NCBI GenBank assembly: GCA_030765625.1
Contig: JAVCCF010000103.1
Location: 1-47,911 of the forward strand
Length of the DNA: 47,911 bases
Direction: 5' to 3'
Origin: Candidatus Tenebribacter burtonii
Lineage (GTDB): Bacteria; Cloacimonadota; Cloacimonadia; Cloacimonadales; TCS61
A program made the translations under genes and the position numbers. The notes under the pieces were generated by a model that searched no databases, was not told the origin of the DNA, and saw nothing but the letters and a program-made list of their open reading frames with translations. This document shows, piece by piece, positions 24,132 to 33,962 of the stretch (position 1 is its first letter; the number at the start of each line of letters is the position of its first letter).

Positions 24132-24317
24132 ATTTGTTTGAGTATCTTCTAATCGATTATTGAATCTTATCATACTTGCGATAAACTTCATTAATTCTAA
24201 AGCAGATAAATATAATTTTATTGGTATTGTTCTGGAACAAAACATAGCAAGTGAAGGATTTTTCATGAGAGTTATGTTACCTGAGTAAAATAGATTTTCG
24301 TAGACTTCATAGTTCAT
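24096..24317 (-). pseudogene. DprA/Smf-like fragment in the dcw cluster
   Basis: The 73-residue ORF reads YEVYENLFYSGNITLMKNPS, then LAMFCSRTIPIKLYLSALEL. This matches the start of the DprA/Smf Rossmann fold (usual form: Y-GN--LL--P-VAIVGSR), including the SR pair. The conserved GGAxGID continuation is missing and the ORF ends at TAG after a low-similarity tail. Its ATG overlaps the murG stop by 4 nt (ATGA), so it is translated by coupling if at all. With the AbiEii-like fragment behind it, this looks like the remains of a small defence or toxin module inserted between murG and murC. Confidence 0.45.
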
Positions 24318-25390
24318 GATAAAAATCCAATAATTTCTTTTGCAATATTTTTTGGTGCATCTGCATGAATTGATGATGTGAAATGTTTCTTGATTTTATC
24401 AATGTTTTGAAGCATTTTAACTATCATTTCTTTCAATTCATCTGAATTTAAAGATTTTTGTTCAATAATTTCAGCAACCCGCTTCTCTTTCAATTCCATC
24501 GCGTTGTAATACTGATGATTTTCAGTAGCAGAGGGGAGAGGGATTAAAATTGAGGGAATCTTCTTTGTTTCCAGTTCAGCTAAACTTAATGCTCCAGCTC
24601 GTGCAATTGCCAGATCAACAGAGTTATAAATTTTACCAATTTCATTGGTGAAGTCAAAAGCATAAACACCTTTTTTACCTTTAACTTTTGGATAAAACTC
24701 TTCGAAACTGTATTTTCCGATTTGCCAGATCACTTCATATCCCAAAGCTAACAAATCATCTATTATCGGTAGAAATGTATTGTTCAATATAACCGATCCT
24801 TGACTTCCACCAAAGAGAAAGATTTTCTTAGTATCAGGTTTCAAGCCCAACTTAATATAATCTATGGTATCTTTTTCAAGGACAGCATTCTGATTTATAG
24901 GATTACCTGTATAAATAGTCTTATTATTCGGAAAATATTTGTTTGCATTTTTATTACCCAAAAAAATCATTTTTGAATATTTGCTTAGAATCTTTGTGGT
25001 TGCACCTGGAAAGCTGTTTTGCTCCTGCAGGAAAATTGGAATTTTTAAGAGATGAGCAGCATAACCCACAGGTCCACTGACAAAGCCACCGGTTCCCAGA
25101 AATGCATCAGGATCGAATTTACGAATAATTATTTTGGAATCAAGAATACTTTTAATTAGTTTAAAAGGAAATTTGATATGAGCAAAAGTAAGTTTGCGAT
25201 AGAATTTTTGAACGTTTATTTCTGCAAAATTAATACTATGGCTAAAAGTGAGTTTTTGTTCCATGCTGTTTTTGTTGCCGACATAAAGGACTTGAACTCC
25301 AGCTTTTATGAGTTCAGTTGCAATAGAGAGAGCAGGAATTATGTGTCCACCGGTTCCTCCTGCTGCAATGACCACTTTCTTACTTCCCAT
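24314..25390 (-). CDS. murG: UDP-GlcNAc:lipid I N-acetylglucosaminyltransferase MurG
   Basis: MurG makes lipid II from lipid I at the inner face of the membrane. The 358-residue GT-B glycosyltransferase has the N-terminal G-loop AAGGTGGHIIPALSIATEL, ALHLL-type AAHLLKIPIFLQEQNSFPG with the membrane-binding region, the second G-loop FLFGGSQGSVILN, and the UDP-GlcNAc site ARAGALSLAELETKKIPSIL followed by LPSATENHQYYNA. It lies 11 nt after ftsW. Confidence 0.97.
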   Translation of the reverse strand: MGSKKVVIAAGGTGGHIIPALSIATELIKAGVQVLYVGNKNSMEQKLTFSHSINFAEINVQKFYRKLTFAHIKFPFKLIKSILDSKIIIRKFDPDAFLGTGGFVSGPVGYAAHLLKIPIFLQEQNSFPGATTKILSKYSKMIFLGNKNANKYFPNNKTIYTGNPINQNAVLEKDTIDYIKLGLKPDTKKIFLFGGSQGSVILNNTFLPIIDDLLALGYEVIWQIGKYSFEEFYPKVKGKKGVYAFDFTNEIGKIYNSVDLAIARAGALSLAELETKKIPSILIPLPSATENHQYYNAMELKEKRVAEIIEQKSLNSDELKEMIVKMLQNIDKIKKHFTSSIHADAPKNIAKEIIGFLS

Positions 25391-25401
25391 ATTAAATCCT
25401 T

Positions 25402-26547
25402 TTAATAACTCTGCAAAGTTTGCTTCTTAGCGCTTATGTTTAGTAAAAGCCCAACTGTGAAAGAATTAACTAACAATGATGAACCACCATAACTGATAAA
25501 TGGTAAAGTTACTCCAGTTGTTGGTAATATAGCCATGGAAACACCGATGTTAACAATTGCATTAAAAAATATATTCATTCCCAAACCAATTCCAGCAAGT
25601 TTTAAAAACATATCATTTTGCTGCAATGAGTTGATAATAACTCTGGAGAACAGGAATATAAATAGCGCAAAAACAAACAGAGCTCCCAGAAACCCAAATT
25701 CTTCTCCAATGATAGAGAAAATATAATCGGTTTTTGCCTCAGGTAAGAAATAGTGTTTACCCGTCCCTTTAGCTGGAGATGTACCAATTAACTTACCACC
25801 CGATAATGAAAGCAAGCTCTCTTTAACCTGGTAATCTTGAGTTCCGGAATATGCGCTATCTTTATTCATAGCTTTATGGATAAGAGAATACTTGGAATAA
25901 ATTTTCATTCTCTCTGAACGATAGGTTGGACCCAGATTAATTATTAACAGCCCTAAAATCAAACAGGCTGAGAGAATTAAGGCAATAGTTGAAAGCCTTA
26001 TCTTGGCTATAAACAGAAGTGATAGTAAGGTTATACCAGAAATTATCAAAGGGCTGAAATGACGTTCCAGTAAGATCAATAAAAAGATAATAAACGTGCT
26101 AATGATCAATTGTTTGAAGTTAATCCAGAAACCTATAGGTCTGGTATCTTCAATTTTTCTTTTAAACTTATCTAAGATATGTGCAAAATAGAGAATGAGG
26201 ATTACTCTAGCCAGTAAACTAGGTTGAATTCCAATCTTCCAAATGCGTATACTTCTAACAGCTCCTTTTACTGTATCACCAAATATTAGTACAGAGATCA
26301 ACATGAGAATAACAATGATGAGAAGTGGGAAGATCAGTCTTCTGAGTTTTTCTATATTTATGACTTTAAAACCAAAGTAAAGTGAGCCAATTGAGAGAAA
26401 TAACCAGAAGAATTGTCTGTAAAAGAAGGTCATAGTTGTACGAACAGAGCTTATGTTTAACTGCATGAAGATACCAATTGCGATCAGTATGAAATATGTG
26501 AAAAGCAGCTGATAATCATAATTGGCAATATAGGTTTTTGACTTCAT
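25402..26547 (-). CDS. ftsW: Septal peptidoglycan polymerase FtsW (SEDS family)
   Basis: The 381-residue SEDS protein has about ten membrane segments. Family marks are YKVKES-type DYQVKESLLSLSGGKLIG, the periplasmic LPEAKTDYIFSIIGEEFGFL with the essential acidic residues, and TGVTLPFISYGGSSLLVNS near the C terminus. It polymerises lipid II together with the class B PBP (ftsI here). Position between murD and murG supports ftsW rather than rodA. Its ATG overlaps the murD stop by 4 nt. Confidence 0.95.
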   Translation of the reverse strand: MKSKTYIANYDYQLLFTYFILIAIGIFMQLNISSVRTTMTFFYRQFFWLFLSIGSLYFGFKVINIEKLRRLIFPLLIIVILMLISVLIFGDTVKGAVRSIRIWKIGIQPSLLARVILILYFAHILDKFKRKIEDTRPIGFWINFKQLIISTFIIFLLILLERHFSPLIISGITLLSLLFIAKIRLSTIALILSACLILGLLIINLGPTYRSERMKIYSKYSLIHKAMNKDSAYSGTQDYQVKESLLSLSGGKLIGTSPAKGTGKHYFLPEAKTDYIFSIIGEEFGFLGALFVFALFIFLFSRVIINSLQQNDMFLKLAGIGLGMNIFFNAIVNIGVSMAILPTTGVTLPFISYGGSSLLVNSFTVGLLLNISAKKQTLQSY

Positions 26548-27872
26548 TTTTTCAACCTGGATACAATTTCTTTAAAAGTATTGCCGCGCTCTTCAAAGTT
26601 TTTGAATTTATCATAGCTTGTGCAGGCTGGAGATAAAACAATAATATCTCCCGGAGAGGAATCTGAAAATGCTTTCTTAATAACATCTTCAAAGTCCTTG
26701 ATAGACTCAATTTCCTTTATCATTTCAAATGCTTCTTTCATCTCATCAATTGTATCTCCAGTGAGATATACTTTTTTGGCTCGATTCTGTAAATATGGTA
26801 TTAGAATTCTATAATCTTCACCTTTCCCGGCTCCACCCATGATAATTCTGATTGGTGAGTTAAAAGATTGAAGAGCATATTTTACCGAATCTGTATTTGT
26901 AGCCTTAGAATCATTATAGAATTTTATTCCATTAATTTCTGTTACAAATTCCATTCGGTGGGCGAGAGGTGAGAAAGTTTTCAGAGACTTCTGAATTATA
27001 ACTTTTTCAATATTATAAGGTGAAACAGCCAAAATTGCACACATCATATTCGCTATATTATGAGGACCTTGAATGGATGCTTTCTTTATAGAAAACTTTT
27101 TTGAACCAGTATAAATTGAATTTTCCTTATAATTAATATCAGCTTTAGAATTATTAGAAAAATATTTGAGATTAAAATGTACCTTATCAATAAATTTTGC
27201 TGAAACCGTATCATCAAGATTTAGAATAGCAAGATCATGGAAATTCTGATTTTTGAAAATATTGAATTTTGTTTTAGCATAATCTTCAAAACTTTTATAA
27301 CGATCAAGATGATCTGGAGTGATGTTAAGGATTGCTGCAACATCAGGTTTGAATGTGTCAATGAGCTCAAGTTGGAAACTGCTGAGTTCTAAAACGATAA
27401 AATCAATATCTCCATTTTCTATAGGATAGGAAGAAAATGCAGTCCCAATATTTCCTGCTAGTATTGAATTATGCCCGGCAGTTAGCAAGATATGATGAAT
27501 AAGACTAACAGTTGTACTTTTACCATTAGAACCGGTAATAGCAATAATCTTGCTGTGATGGTGTTTTATTCTAAAACTGAATTCTATCTCACTTATAACT
27601 TCAATATTTTGCTTCTCAGCTTGTTGTAATATTGGAATATTTCTTGGAATTCCCGGACTTAATATCAGTATATCATTTTGTAGAAGTTTTTCTGTATGTC
27701 CACCGAATTCACATCGAAAAGATTGTTTTATTTGTTTGGAATTGATTATCTCTGTTTCGTCTTTATATTCACTTATGAAAGCGATTCCACCAAGTTCATC
27801 GATCTTTGTAGCTACGGAAATTCCACTTCTCGCCATTCCAAGAATTCCAAATTTCCTATTTTTTACTTTCAT
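26544..27872 (-). CDS. murD: UDP-MurNAc-L-alanine--D-glutamate ligase MurD
   Basis: MurD adds D-Glu to UDP-MurNAc-L-Ala. In 442 residues the N-terminal domain starts FGILGMARSGISVATKIDEL. The ATPase P-loop is ITGSNGKSTTVSLIHHIL (about 110). LNITPDHLDRYKSFEDYAKTK contains the Mg/carbamyl-Lys region. The C-terminal domain shows YNDSKATNTDSVKYALQ, IIMGGAGKGEDY and LSPACTSYDKFKNFEERG. The TGA stop overlaps the ftsW ATG (ATGA). Confidence 0.97.
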   Translation of the reverse strand: MKVKNRKFGILGMARSGISVATKIDELGGIAFISEYKDETEIINSKQIKQSFRCEFGGHTEKLLQNDILILSPGIPRNIPILQQAEKQNIEVISEIEFSFRIKHHHSKIIAITGSNGKSTTVSLIHHILLTAGHNSILAGNIGTAFSSYPIENGDIDFIVLELSSFQLELIDTFKPDVAAILNITPDHLDRYKSFEDYAKTKFNIFKNQNFHDLAILNLDDTVSAKFIDKVHFNLKYFSNNSKADINYKENSIYTGSKKFSIKKASIQGPHNIANMMCAILAVSPYNIEKVIIQKSLKTFSPLAHRMEFVTEINGIKFYNDSKATNTDSVKYALQSFNSPIRIIMGGAGKGEDYRILIPYLQNRAKKVYLTGDTIDEMKEAFEMIKEIESIKDFEDVIKKAFSDSSPGDIIVLSPACTSYDKFKNFEERGNTFKEIVSRLKK

Positions 27873-27875
27873 TTT

Positions 27876-28991
27876 CTACCTGAGTTTTAGAGTTGCTAAA
27901 CCAACGCCAACAAGAAGTGCTGCAATAATCCAAAATCTGACCACGATCTTCTCTTCTGAAATTCCTTTTAATTCGTAATGATGATGTATTGGAGCACAGA
28001 GAAAAACTCTTTTTCCTGTACCTGTTTTTCGTTTTGAATATTTAAAATAATAGCGTTGGATAATTGTGGATAATGCTTCAACAACAAATACTCCACCTAC
28101 AATCGCGAAGAACATTTCCTCTCTAAGCAGTACGGCAATAACAGCTAAAATACCACCCAAAGATAGTGATCCTGTATCTCCAAGTATTATTTGAGCTGGT
28201 TTTACATTATACCATAAAAATCCGAGCATTGTTCCAATAAGAGCGGCAATAAATACAGTAAGCTCTCCAGCATTCTGAATAAAATCTAAATTTAAATATC
28301 CTGCTAAAATAAAATTACCTTTAATATAAGCCATTATTCCAAGTCCTAGAGCAGCTATAGCTACTGTGCCACCGGCTAATCCATCTAACCCGTCTGTGAG
28401 ATTTACGGCATTAGAAGTTCCAGTAACCATGAAAACAACAAATGGAATGAAAAGGAGTTTTAATTGAATTGAGCTACCTTTAAAAAACAGTAAATTTACT
28501 TTCGTGATAATATCAGAATCTTGCGCTCCGTAATATAAAGCAAATGCAATAAGCAAACCCAGAGTTATTTGAGAAAGTAACTTATATTTTGCGATTAAAC
28601 CTTTCTTAGCTTTTAAGAAATTTTTTAGGTAATCATCCAAGAAACCAGTTGCACCTAACCAGATAGTAGTTATTATCATGATGAGCACATAACTATTTAT
28701 AAGGTTATTCCATAAAAGTACGGAAAGCAAAATACTGCTGATCACGATGAGACCTCCCATTGTGGGGGTACCCTCTTTTTCTCTATGTGAGATTGGAACA
28801 TATTCATTAATACTTTCAACAGCTTGGTGTTTTTTTAATATATTAATGAATTTGGGACCTAATAATATCGAGAAAAATATTGCAGTTATAAAAGCTGCGA
28901 TTGAGCGAAAAGTTACATACTGAAATACATTGAATAAATTGTATCCAAATACTTCTGTATTAGATAACGGGGCAAAAAGGTGATAAAACAT
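27876..28991 (-). CDS. mraY: Phospho-MurNAc-pentapeptide transferase MraY
   Basis: MraY transfers phospho-MurNAc-pentapeptide to undecaprenyl phosphate, giving lipid I. The 371-residue integral membrane enzyme has about ten segments. Signature regions: EGTPTMGGLIVI, GFLDDYLKNF (the DD motif; this copy has a single-G version), NAVNLTDGLDGLAGG, LGDTGSLSLGGILA, and the C-terminal HHHYELKG with its triple His. It lies one base downstream of the murEF fusion stop. Confidence 0.97.
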   Translation of the reverse strand: MFYHLFAPLSNTEVFGYNLFNVFQYVTFRSIAAFITAIFFSILLGPKFINILKKHQAVESINEYVPISHREKEGTPTMGGLIVISSILLSVLLWNNLINSYVLIMIITTIWLGATGFLDDYLKNFLKAKKGLIAKYKLLSQITLGLLIAFALYYGAQDSDIITKVNLLFFKGSSIQLKLLFIPFVVFMVTGTSNAVNLTDGLDGLAGGTVAIAALGLGIMAYIKGNFILAGYLNLDFIQNAGELTVFIAALIGTMLGFLWYNVKPAQIILGDTGSLSLGGILAVIAVLLREEMFFAIVGGVFVVEALSTIIQRYYFKYSKRKTGTGKRVFLCAPIHHHYELKGISEEKIVVRFWIIAALLVGVGLATLKLR

Positions 28992-28992
28992 T

Positions 28993-31770
28993 TTAAATCC
29001 TTCCTATTATTTTTTCTAATTTAATTCCATGAGAAGCTTTGATAAGAACAACTGCATTTTCTGGGATATTGCCTAACAAATTAGAAGATAATAATTTATC
29101 AACATCTTCAAAATGTGCATCAGCATTGAATATACGTGATATGTTTCCAACAGAAATCAACTGCTTATATTCCAATCCTTTAAGCACAAACAAAATATTT
29201 TCATGCAGTTCTTTTGTCAATTTTCCAAGTTCTAACATATCCCCAAGAATTGCATAGTGCGGTTTTTCCAATTCATATTCATTCCAGAATTCAATAGCAG
29301 CTTTCATAGAATCAGGATTTGCATTGTAGCAATCTACCAACAGTGTTTTCCCATTTTGTTTGATTATTTCCATTCTTTGAGAAATTTGTAGTGGTTTATT
29401 TAATCCTGTTTGAATTACACTTTTACTGATTTGCAATTGTAATGCAATGGCAATTGCAATTCCTGCATTTAGAAAAAACTCTTTAAATGGAGTTGGGATA
29501 GAAAACTCATTATCATTAACTTTAAAGAAAGTAGTGTTATTCTCTGTGTGAATACCGGTAAATCTGAAATTGGAATCTGGAGAAATACCAAAGGAAATTC
29601 CTGAAAATTTCTTGAATCTATCATCACCAGCAGGGAAGAATTTTATTTTAAGGTCATGTTGGAAGAGTGCTGTTTTTTCTTTGAACACACCTAATTCATC
29701 TTTCAAAAACTCAAGATGTGAAGTTCCTATTGAAATTATAACACCAATATCGGGATCTGTGATCTCAGATAGTTTTTCAATTTCTCCAAACTGATTTGTT
29801 CCAAGCTCTAAAACTGAATATTTGTATTTGGGATCTAGCCGGAAAATTGTTTTGGGAACACCAATAAGATTATTTTCATTTCCAAATGTTTTGTGTGTTA
29901 ATGCAATTTCAGATAGAATATTATAAAGATATTCTTTCATCGTTGTTTTTCCAAAACTGCCTGTTAAGGCAATTGTGGTTATATCGAATTGTTCTTTATA
30001 TATTTTTGCAAGTAGAGTATAGACTTCCAGTGTATTATTTACTTTGATAGTATTTGTTGAATTGCCATGATAATTCATATTTACAACAGCCCAACAGTTT
30101 TTCTTTTTGAGTACTTTCTCAACATAATCATGACCATCAAAATTTTCACCTCTCAAAGCAAAGAAAAGAGAGTTCTCTTTTATAGATCGTGAATCGGTAG
30201 AAATATTTTCAATTAATGGGTGGTTATTTATTATAATATTTTGTTCGAAGATCAATTCAAGTTGTAAAGGATCGATTGGAAGCGAAAGTGAATTATTAAA
30301 ATCAAATGAATGCTCAAGTGCGTTTTCTGCTTCTTTAATATCATCAAAATCAAATTTTTTACCCTTGATCTCTTGATATTTCTCATGACCTTTCCCAGCA
30401 ATAAGAACTATATCATTCTCTTTTGCAAAATTTATAGCAGTTTGAATAGCTCTTTTCCTGTCGTGGATTATCCAGAATGGAATTTCTGCATCTTTTATTA
30501 TATCACGAATGATCTCAGCAGAATTCTCATCACGCGGATTATCATCCGTAATTATTATTCTATCAGCGTATTTAACCGCTTTCAGCATTTTAGGTCGTTT
30601 GGTTTTATCTCTGCTCCCACCTGCACCAAAAACGCAGATCATTTTTTCTCTCTTAATTTCATTCAGAGTTTTAAGAACATTTTCCAAAGCATCTGGTGAA
30701 TGAGCATAATCGATGTAGATGCCGATATTACGTTTGTTTGGAACCTGTTGTAATCTACCGGGGATAAAATCAATATTACTTATAGAATTTCTAATTTGTT
30801 TCGAACTGGATTTTCCTAAAAGTTCAAGTGCTACAGAGAATGCAGTAGCAGTATTAAAGATATTGTATTTGCCTATTAATTTTGTTTTAAGCAGGAATTC
30901 ACTTCCTTTGAAGTTTATTATGAAGTTTGAACCGGAAATACTGTAACCATGTTCTCCAACACTAACTTCACCTTCTTCGAATGAAATACCATATTTGGTA
31001 AATGAACATTTATGGTATAATCTCTCACCATGTTTATCGTCAATATTGATAAAAGCTCTATCGGCATTTTTAAATAATTTGAATTTTGTTTTTGCATATT
31101 CATTCAAAGTTATGTGAAAATCAAGATGATCTTGGGTGAGGTTCGTGAAAACAGCAGTATGAAAGTGTATTGCAAATGTTCTATCTAATGATAAAGCATG
31201 AGACGATACTTCCATTATCACAAATTCTACATTTTCATCAATCATTTTACAAAAGATCTTATTTAAATTTATAATATCCGGAGTTGTTCTTTCGGATTTA
31301 TGGATAACTCCATTTATTGAATATCCCAGAGTCCCAATAATGCCAACTTTTTTATTGTTATCCAAAAGAATACGCTCAAGAATATTGCCAATAGTTGTTT
31401 TCCCATTTGTACCGGTTATTCCAACTATCTTTAATTTTTTAGAAGGATCATCAAAAAATAATATTGCCAATAAAGCAGTAGCCTTCCGTGCATTTAATAC
31501 AACGATCTGCGGAATATCTATTTCAAGTTCTCTCTCAACGATTAATAACTTTGCGCCCAGATCAACAGCTTTTCGGGCATAATCGTGTCCATCAACAACA
31601 AAACCGGAAATGCAAACGAAAATTTGTCCTTCTCTGATATTTCTGGAATCAGTTTGAATATCTGAATATGTACTCTTTTTATTTGTGTTGATACTCTCAA
31701 TAATTAGCTCATGTTTTTTCAATATTGTACTGATCTCAGCAGTTGAGATCATTTTGCCGTTATTGTACAT
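28993..31770 (-). CDS. murEF: MurE-MurF fusion: meso-DAP-adding and D-Ala-D-Ala-adding ligase
   Basis: One 925-residue polypeptide carries two complete Mur ligases. Residues ~1-490 are MurE: SDIQTDSRNIREGQIFV, P-loop GITGTNGKTTIGNIL, NLTQDHLDFH, and the substrate-specifying DDNPRDENSAEII. The DNPR version selects meso-diaminopimelate, not lysine. Residues ~500-925 are MurF: ENISTDSRSIKENSLFFALR, P-loop ALTGSFGKTTMKEYL (Phe replaces the usual Asn), and DCYNANPDSMKAAI. No stop or frameshift lies between them. The first ATG (31770) has GGAG upstream and overlaps the ftsI end by 22 nt; M7 (31752) lacks a site. Fusion guarantees consecutive addition of residues three to five of the stem peptide. 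Confidence 0.95.
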   Translation of the reverse strand: MYNNGKMISTAEISTILKKHELIIESINTNKKSTYSDIQTDSRNIREGQIFVCISGFVVDGHDYARKAVDLGAKLLIVERELEIDIPQIVVLNARKATALLAILFFDDPSKKLKIVGITGTNGKTTIGNILERILLDNNKKVGIIGTLGYSINGVIHKSERTTPDIINLNKIFCKMIDENVEFVIMEVSSHALSLDRTFAIHFHTAVFTNLTQDHLDFHITLNEYAKTKFKLFKNADRAFINIDDKHGERLYHKCSFTKYGISFEEGEVSVGEHGYSISGSNFIINFKGSEFLLKTKLIGKYNIFNTATAFSVALELLGKSSSKQIRNSISNIDFIPGRLQQVPNKRNIGIYIDYAHSPDALENVLKTLNEIKREKMICVFGAGGSRDKTKRPKMLKAVKYADRIIITDDNPRDENSAEIIRDIIKDAEIPFWIIHDRKRAIQTAINFAKENDIVLIAGKGHEKYQEIKGKKFDFDDIKEAENALEHSFDFNNSLSLPIDPLQLELIFEQNIIINNHPLIENISTDSRSIKENSLFFALRGENFDGHDYVEKVLKKKNCWAVVNMNYHGNSTNTIKVNNTLEVYTLLAKIYKEQFDITTIALTGSFGKTTMKEYLYNILSEIALTHKTFGNENNLIGVPKTIFRLDPKYKYSVLELGTNQFGEIEKLSEITDPDIGVIISIGTSHLEFLKDELGVFKEKTALFQHDLKIKFFPAGDDRFKKFSGISFGISPDSNFRFTGIHTENNTTFFKVNDNEFSIPTPFKEFFLNAGIAIAIALQLQISKSVIQTGLNKPLQISQRMEIIKQNGKTLLVDCYNANPDSMKAAIEFWNEYELEKPHYAILGDMLELGKLTKELHENILFVLKGLEYKQLISVGNISRIFNADAHFEDVDKLLSSNLLGNIPENAVVLIKASHGIKLEKIIGRI

Positions 31771-33929
31771 ACATCTCCAAATTTAATATTAGAACCTGGT
31801 TTTATTGATTGAGCTGAAATGATCCCATTTCCGTGGATCACCAGTTTTACACTGCTTTTATTTGATATAGCAATTGCCTTTCTCAAAGTTAATCCTATAA
31901 GGTTTGGCATTGCATAAACATCAATTCTCAATTGCTCTGTATCTTGTTTATTGTCAAGATTAAGGATGATCTTCTCATTTTTATCAAATGAGGTATTTGG
32001 CTTTGGATACTGGTCCATTATTGTTCCATTTTTATTTTCACCTGTTACGATGAAATTTATTTCTTTTTTTTGTAATATCTTAATTGCTTTTTCTAATTGC
32101 AAACCAGTTACATTCGGGGCAAAAACAAACTTTTTATTGTCTTCTTTCACATTTGCAATTACATCTGTATCCGGAAGATTAACTATTTTTTTTACAACAT
32201 CTCTAAAGGTGGGTACAGCAGAAAGTGAAGCATAATAAGAATATGATTTGTAATCAGCTTCATCGTATACGATCACTATTACATACTCCGGTTTTTTTAC
32301 AGGGAAGAACCCAGCAAAAACAGAAGTATATTTTTCTTCTTCATATCCAATTTTGCCGCTTGTTGCTTTTTCTGAAGTACCTGTTTTGCCGGCGATTGTA
32401 AGATGTTCAAACTTTGTTCCAGTTGCAGTTCCATAATCTACAACACTTTTTAAGAAAACTTTTAATGTATCGAGAGATCTCTTGTTGGAAATCTTCCGTA
32501 AAATTTTTGTTTTGTAAGAAGTAATTATTTTATTATTCTCATCTCGTATTTCTTTAACAAGATGCGGCTGCATAACATTTCCACCATTTGCAAGCGAACA
32601 ATAAGCATTTGCCAGCTGTAATGTACTTACCGAAATTTCCTGCCCAAAAGAAATCGAATGAAGAGAGAAACCTTGCCAGTCTTTCAACTTTCTGAATATT
32701 CCAGATGCTTCACCCGAAATATTAGACCCTGTTTTATGACCAAATCCCATTGCGATCAGCCGTTCATAAAGAACTTTACTGCCAATTTTCTCAACTATCC
32801 TGCTAATTCCAACATTACTTGAATAGGCAATAATATCCTTAAAACTGAGAGTTTTATATTTATGGTCATCTTTAATAACTCGTTCTTCCGATTCATATTC
32901 AAGATGATAATCTGTGCAGTCAATTATATCTGGTGGTTTATAAATATCTTTTTCTAAGGCAAGAAGAGCTGTTATCGGTTTTAAAGAAGATCCTGGCTCG
33001 AACATGAAAGAAGCTGCGATGTTTGTAACCGAACGAAGCTCATTTGCAGATCTTTCTTCATGACCTTTTGCAAGACCAGCCATTGCCAGTATCTCACCTG
33101 TATTTGGTTCCATCACGATTCCAATTGCATTCTTTGCTTTATACTTCTTAAGACCGATTATCAGTTTTTCTTCTAAAATTTCCTGAATTTCTTTGTTAAT
33201 TGTGAGATAAATAGATTTACCAGGTTGAGCAGCTTTTTCTTTGAGGAACAAAAGCGGGATCATGCGGTTATTAGCATCGTAGATCGTTTCTCTCCAACCA
33301 ATTTCTCCACAGAGATACTTATTATAAGTTGCCTCAATTCCATTTCTCCCAATAGTTGTGTAAATCGAATTTCCCGAATTTCTCTGTTTCTCAGCATCTA
33401 TAATTCCTAAAAAATTAGCGCCAAGTTTATCATGCGGATACAAACGTTTAATATTACTAAATGAAACAACCAGACCTTTTATATTCTCTTTTGCAAATTC
33501 CCTTTTAATAATATGAAGTTGATTTTCTGAAACATCAGATATGAGATAAATACTTGAATATTGCGGTTTTTTGGTTAATTTTTTAAATAGGAAATCTTTT
33601 TTTGCTAAACTATTATCTGAAATGATTTTAGCAATTTTATTAAAAACTTTTTTAGCTGTTAATTTTGATTCTCTATTGCAATTGTCAATTATTGCACGTC
33701 TATCTACATCTATTTGATAATATTTTACAGAGCTTACCAGCAGTTCACCATCACGATCATAAATATTTCCGCGGTTAGGTATTAATATTTCTTTGGAAGG
33801 ATTTTGCCTTATCTGTACAGTTGCCTTTAGTTTATGAGCGTCTAATATCTGGATTGAGAACAGATAACCAATCCAGAGGAGTATGAAGATGATGTTTAAA
33901 GCTATGAAATATTTAATTCTTGTATTCAT
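31749..33929 (-). CDS. ftsI: Division-specific penicillin-binding protein (FtsI/PBP3) with PASTA domains
   Basis: This class B transpeptidase cross-links septal peptidoglycan. Of 726 residues, a membrane anchor (about 6-27) and a pedestal domain precede the transpeptidase. Its motifs are complete: SxxK in FEPGSSLKPITA (about 310), SxN in YSSNVGISR, and KTG in IAGKTGTSEKAT. After ~residue 590 come two PASTA domains (VTGLQLEKAIKILQKKEINF and MPNLIGLTLRKAIAISNKSS), which bind muropeptides or lipid II. PASTA-tailed FtsI is common outside Proteobacteria. The ATG directly follows a terminator-like hairpin with a T7 run; its only ribosome binding site (AAGGA) lies inside that hairpin. Confidence 0.95.
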   Translation of the reverse strand: MNTRIKYFIALNIIFILLWIGYLFSIQILDAHKLKATVQIRQNPSKEILIPNRGNIYDRDGELLVSSVKYYQIDVDRRAIIDNCNRESKLTAKKVFNKIAKIISDNSLAKKDFLFKKLTKKPQYSSIYLISDVSENQLHIIKREFAKENIKGLVVSFSNIKRLYPHDKLGANFLGIIDAEKQRNSGNSIYTTIGRNGIEATYNKYLCGEIGWRETIYDANNRMIPLLFLKEKAAQPGKSIYLTINKEIQEILEEKLIIGLKKYKAKNAIGIVMEPNTGEILAMAGLAKGHEERSANELRSVTNIAASFMFEPGSSLKPITALLALEKDIYKPPDIIDCTDYHLEYESEERVIKDDHKYKTLSFKDIIAYSSNVGISRIVEKIGSKVLYERLIAMGFGHKTGSNISGEASGIFRKLKDWQGFSLHSISFGQEISVSTLQLANAYCSLANGGNVMQPHLVKEIRDENNKIITSYKTKILRKISNKRSLDTLKVFLKSVVDYGTATGTKFEHLTIAGKTGTSEKATSGKIGYEEEKYTSVFAGFFPVKKPEYVIVIVYDEADYKSYSYYASLSAVPTFRDVVKKIVNLPDTDVIANVKEDNKKFVFAPNVTGLQLEKAIKILQKKEINFIVTGENKNGTIMDQYPKPNTSFDKNEKIILNLDNKQDTEQLRIDVYAMPNLIGLTLRKAIAISNKSSVKLVIHGNGIISAQSIKPGSNIKFGDVCTITAK

Positions 33930-33956
33930 AAAAAAAGCTCATTCCTTCGAATGAGC
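33930..33956 (-). terminator. Terminator-like hairpin between ftsL and ftsI that buries the ftsI ribosome binding site
   Basis: On the minus strand GCTCATTC-GAAG-GAATGAGC (8-bp stem, 4-nt loop, 33956-33937) is followed by seven T and then at once by the ftsI ATG (33929). The AAGGAAT in loop and 3' arm is the only Shine-Dalgarno-like sequence in front of ftsI. The structure could terminate transcription or gate translation. Confidence 0.72.
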
Positions 33957-33962
33957 ATGAGA

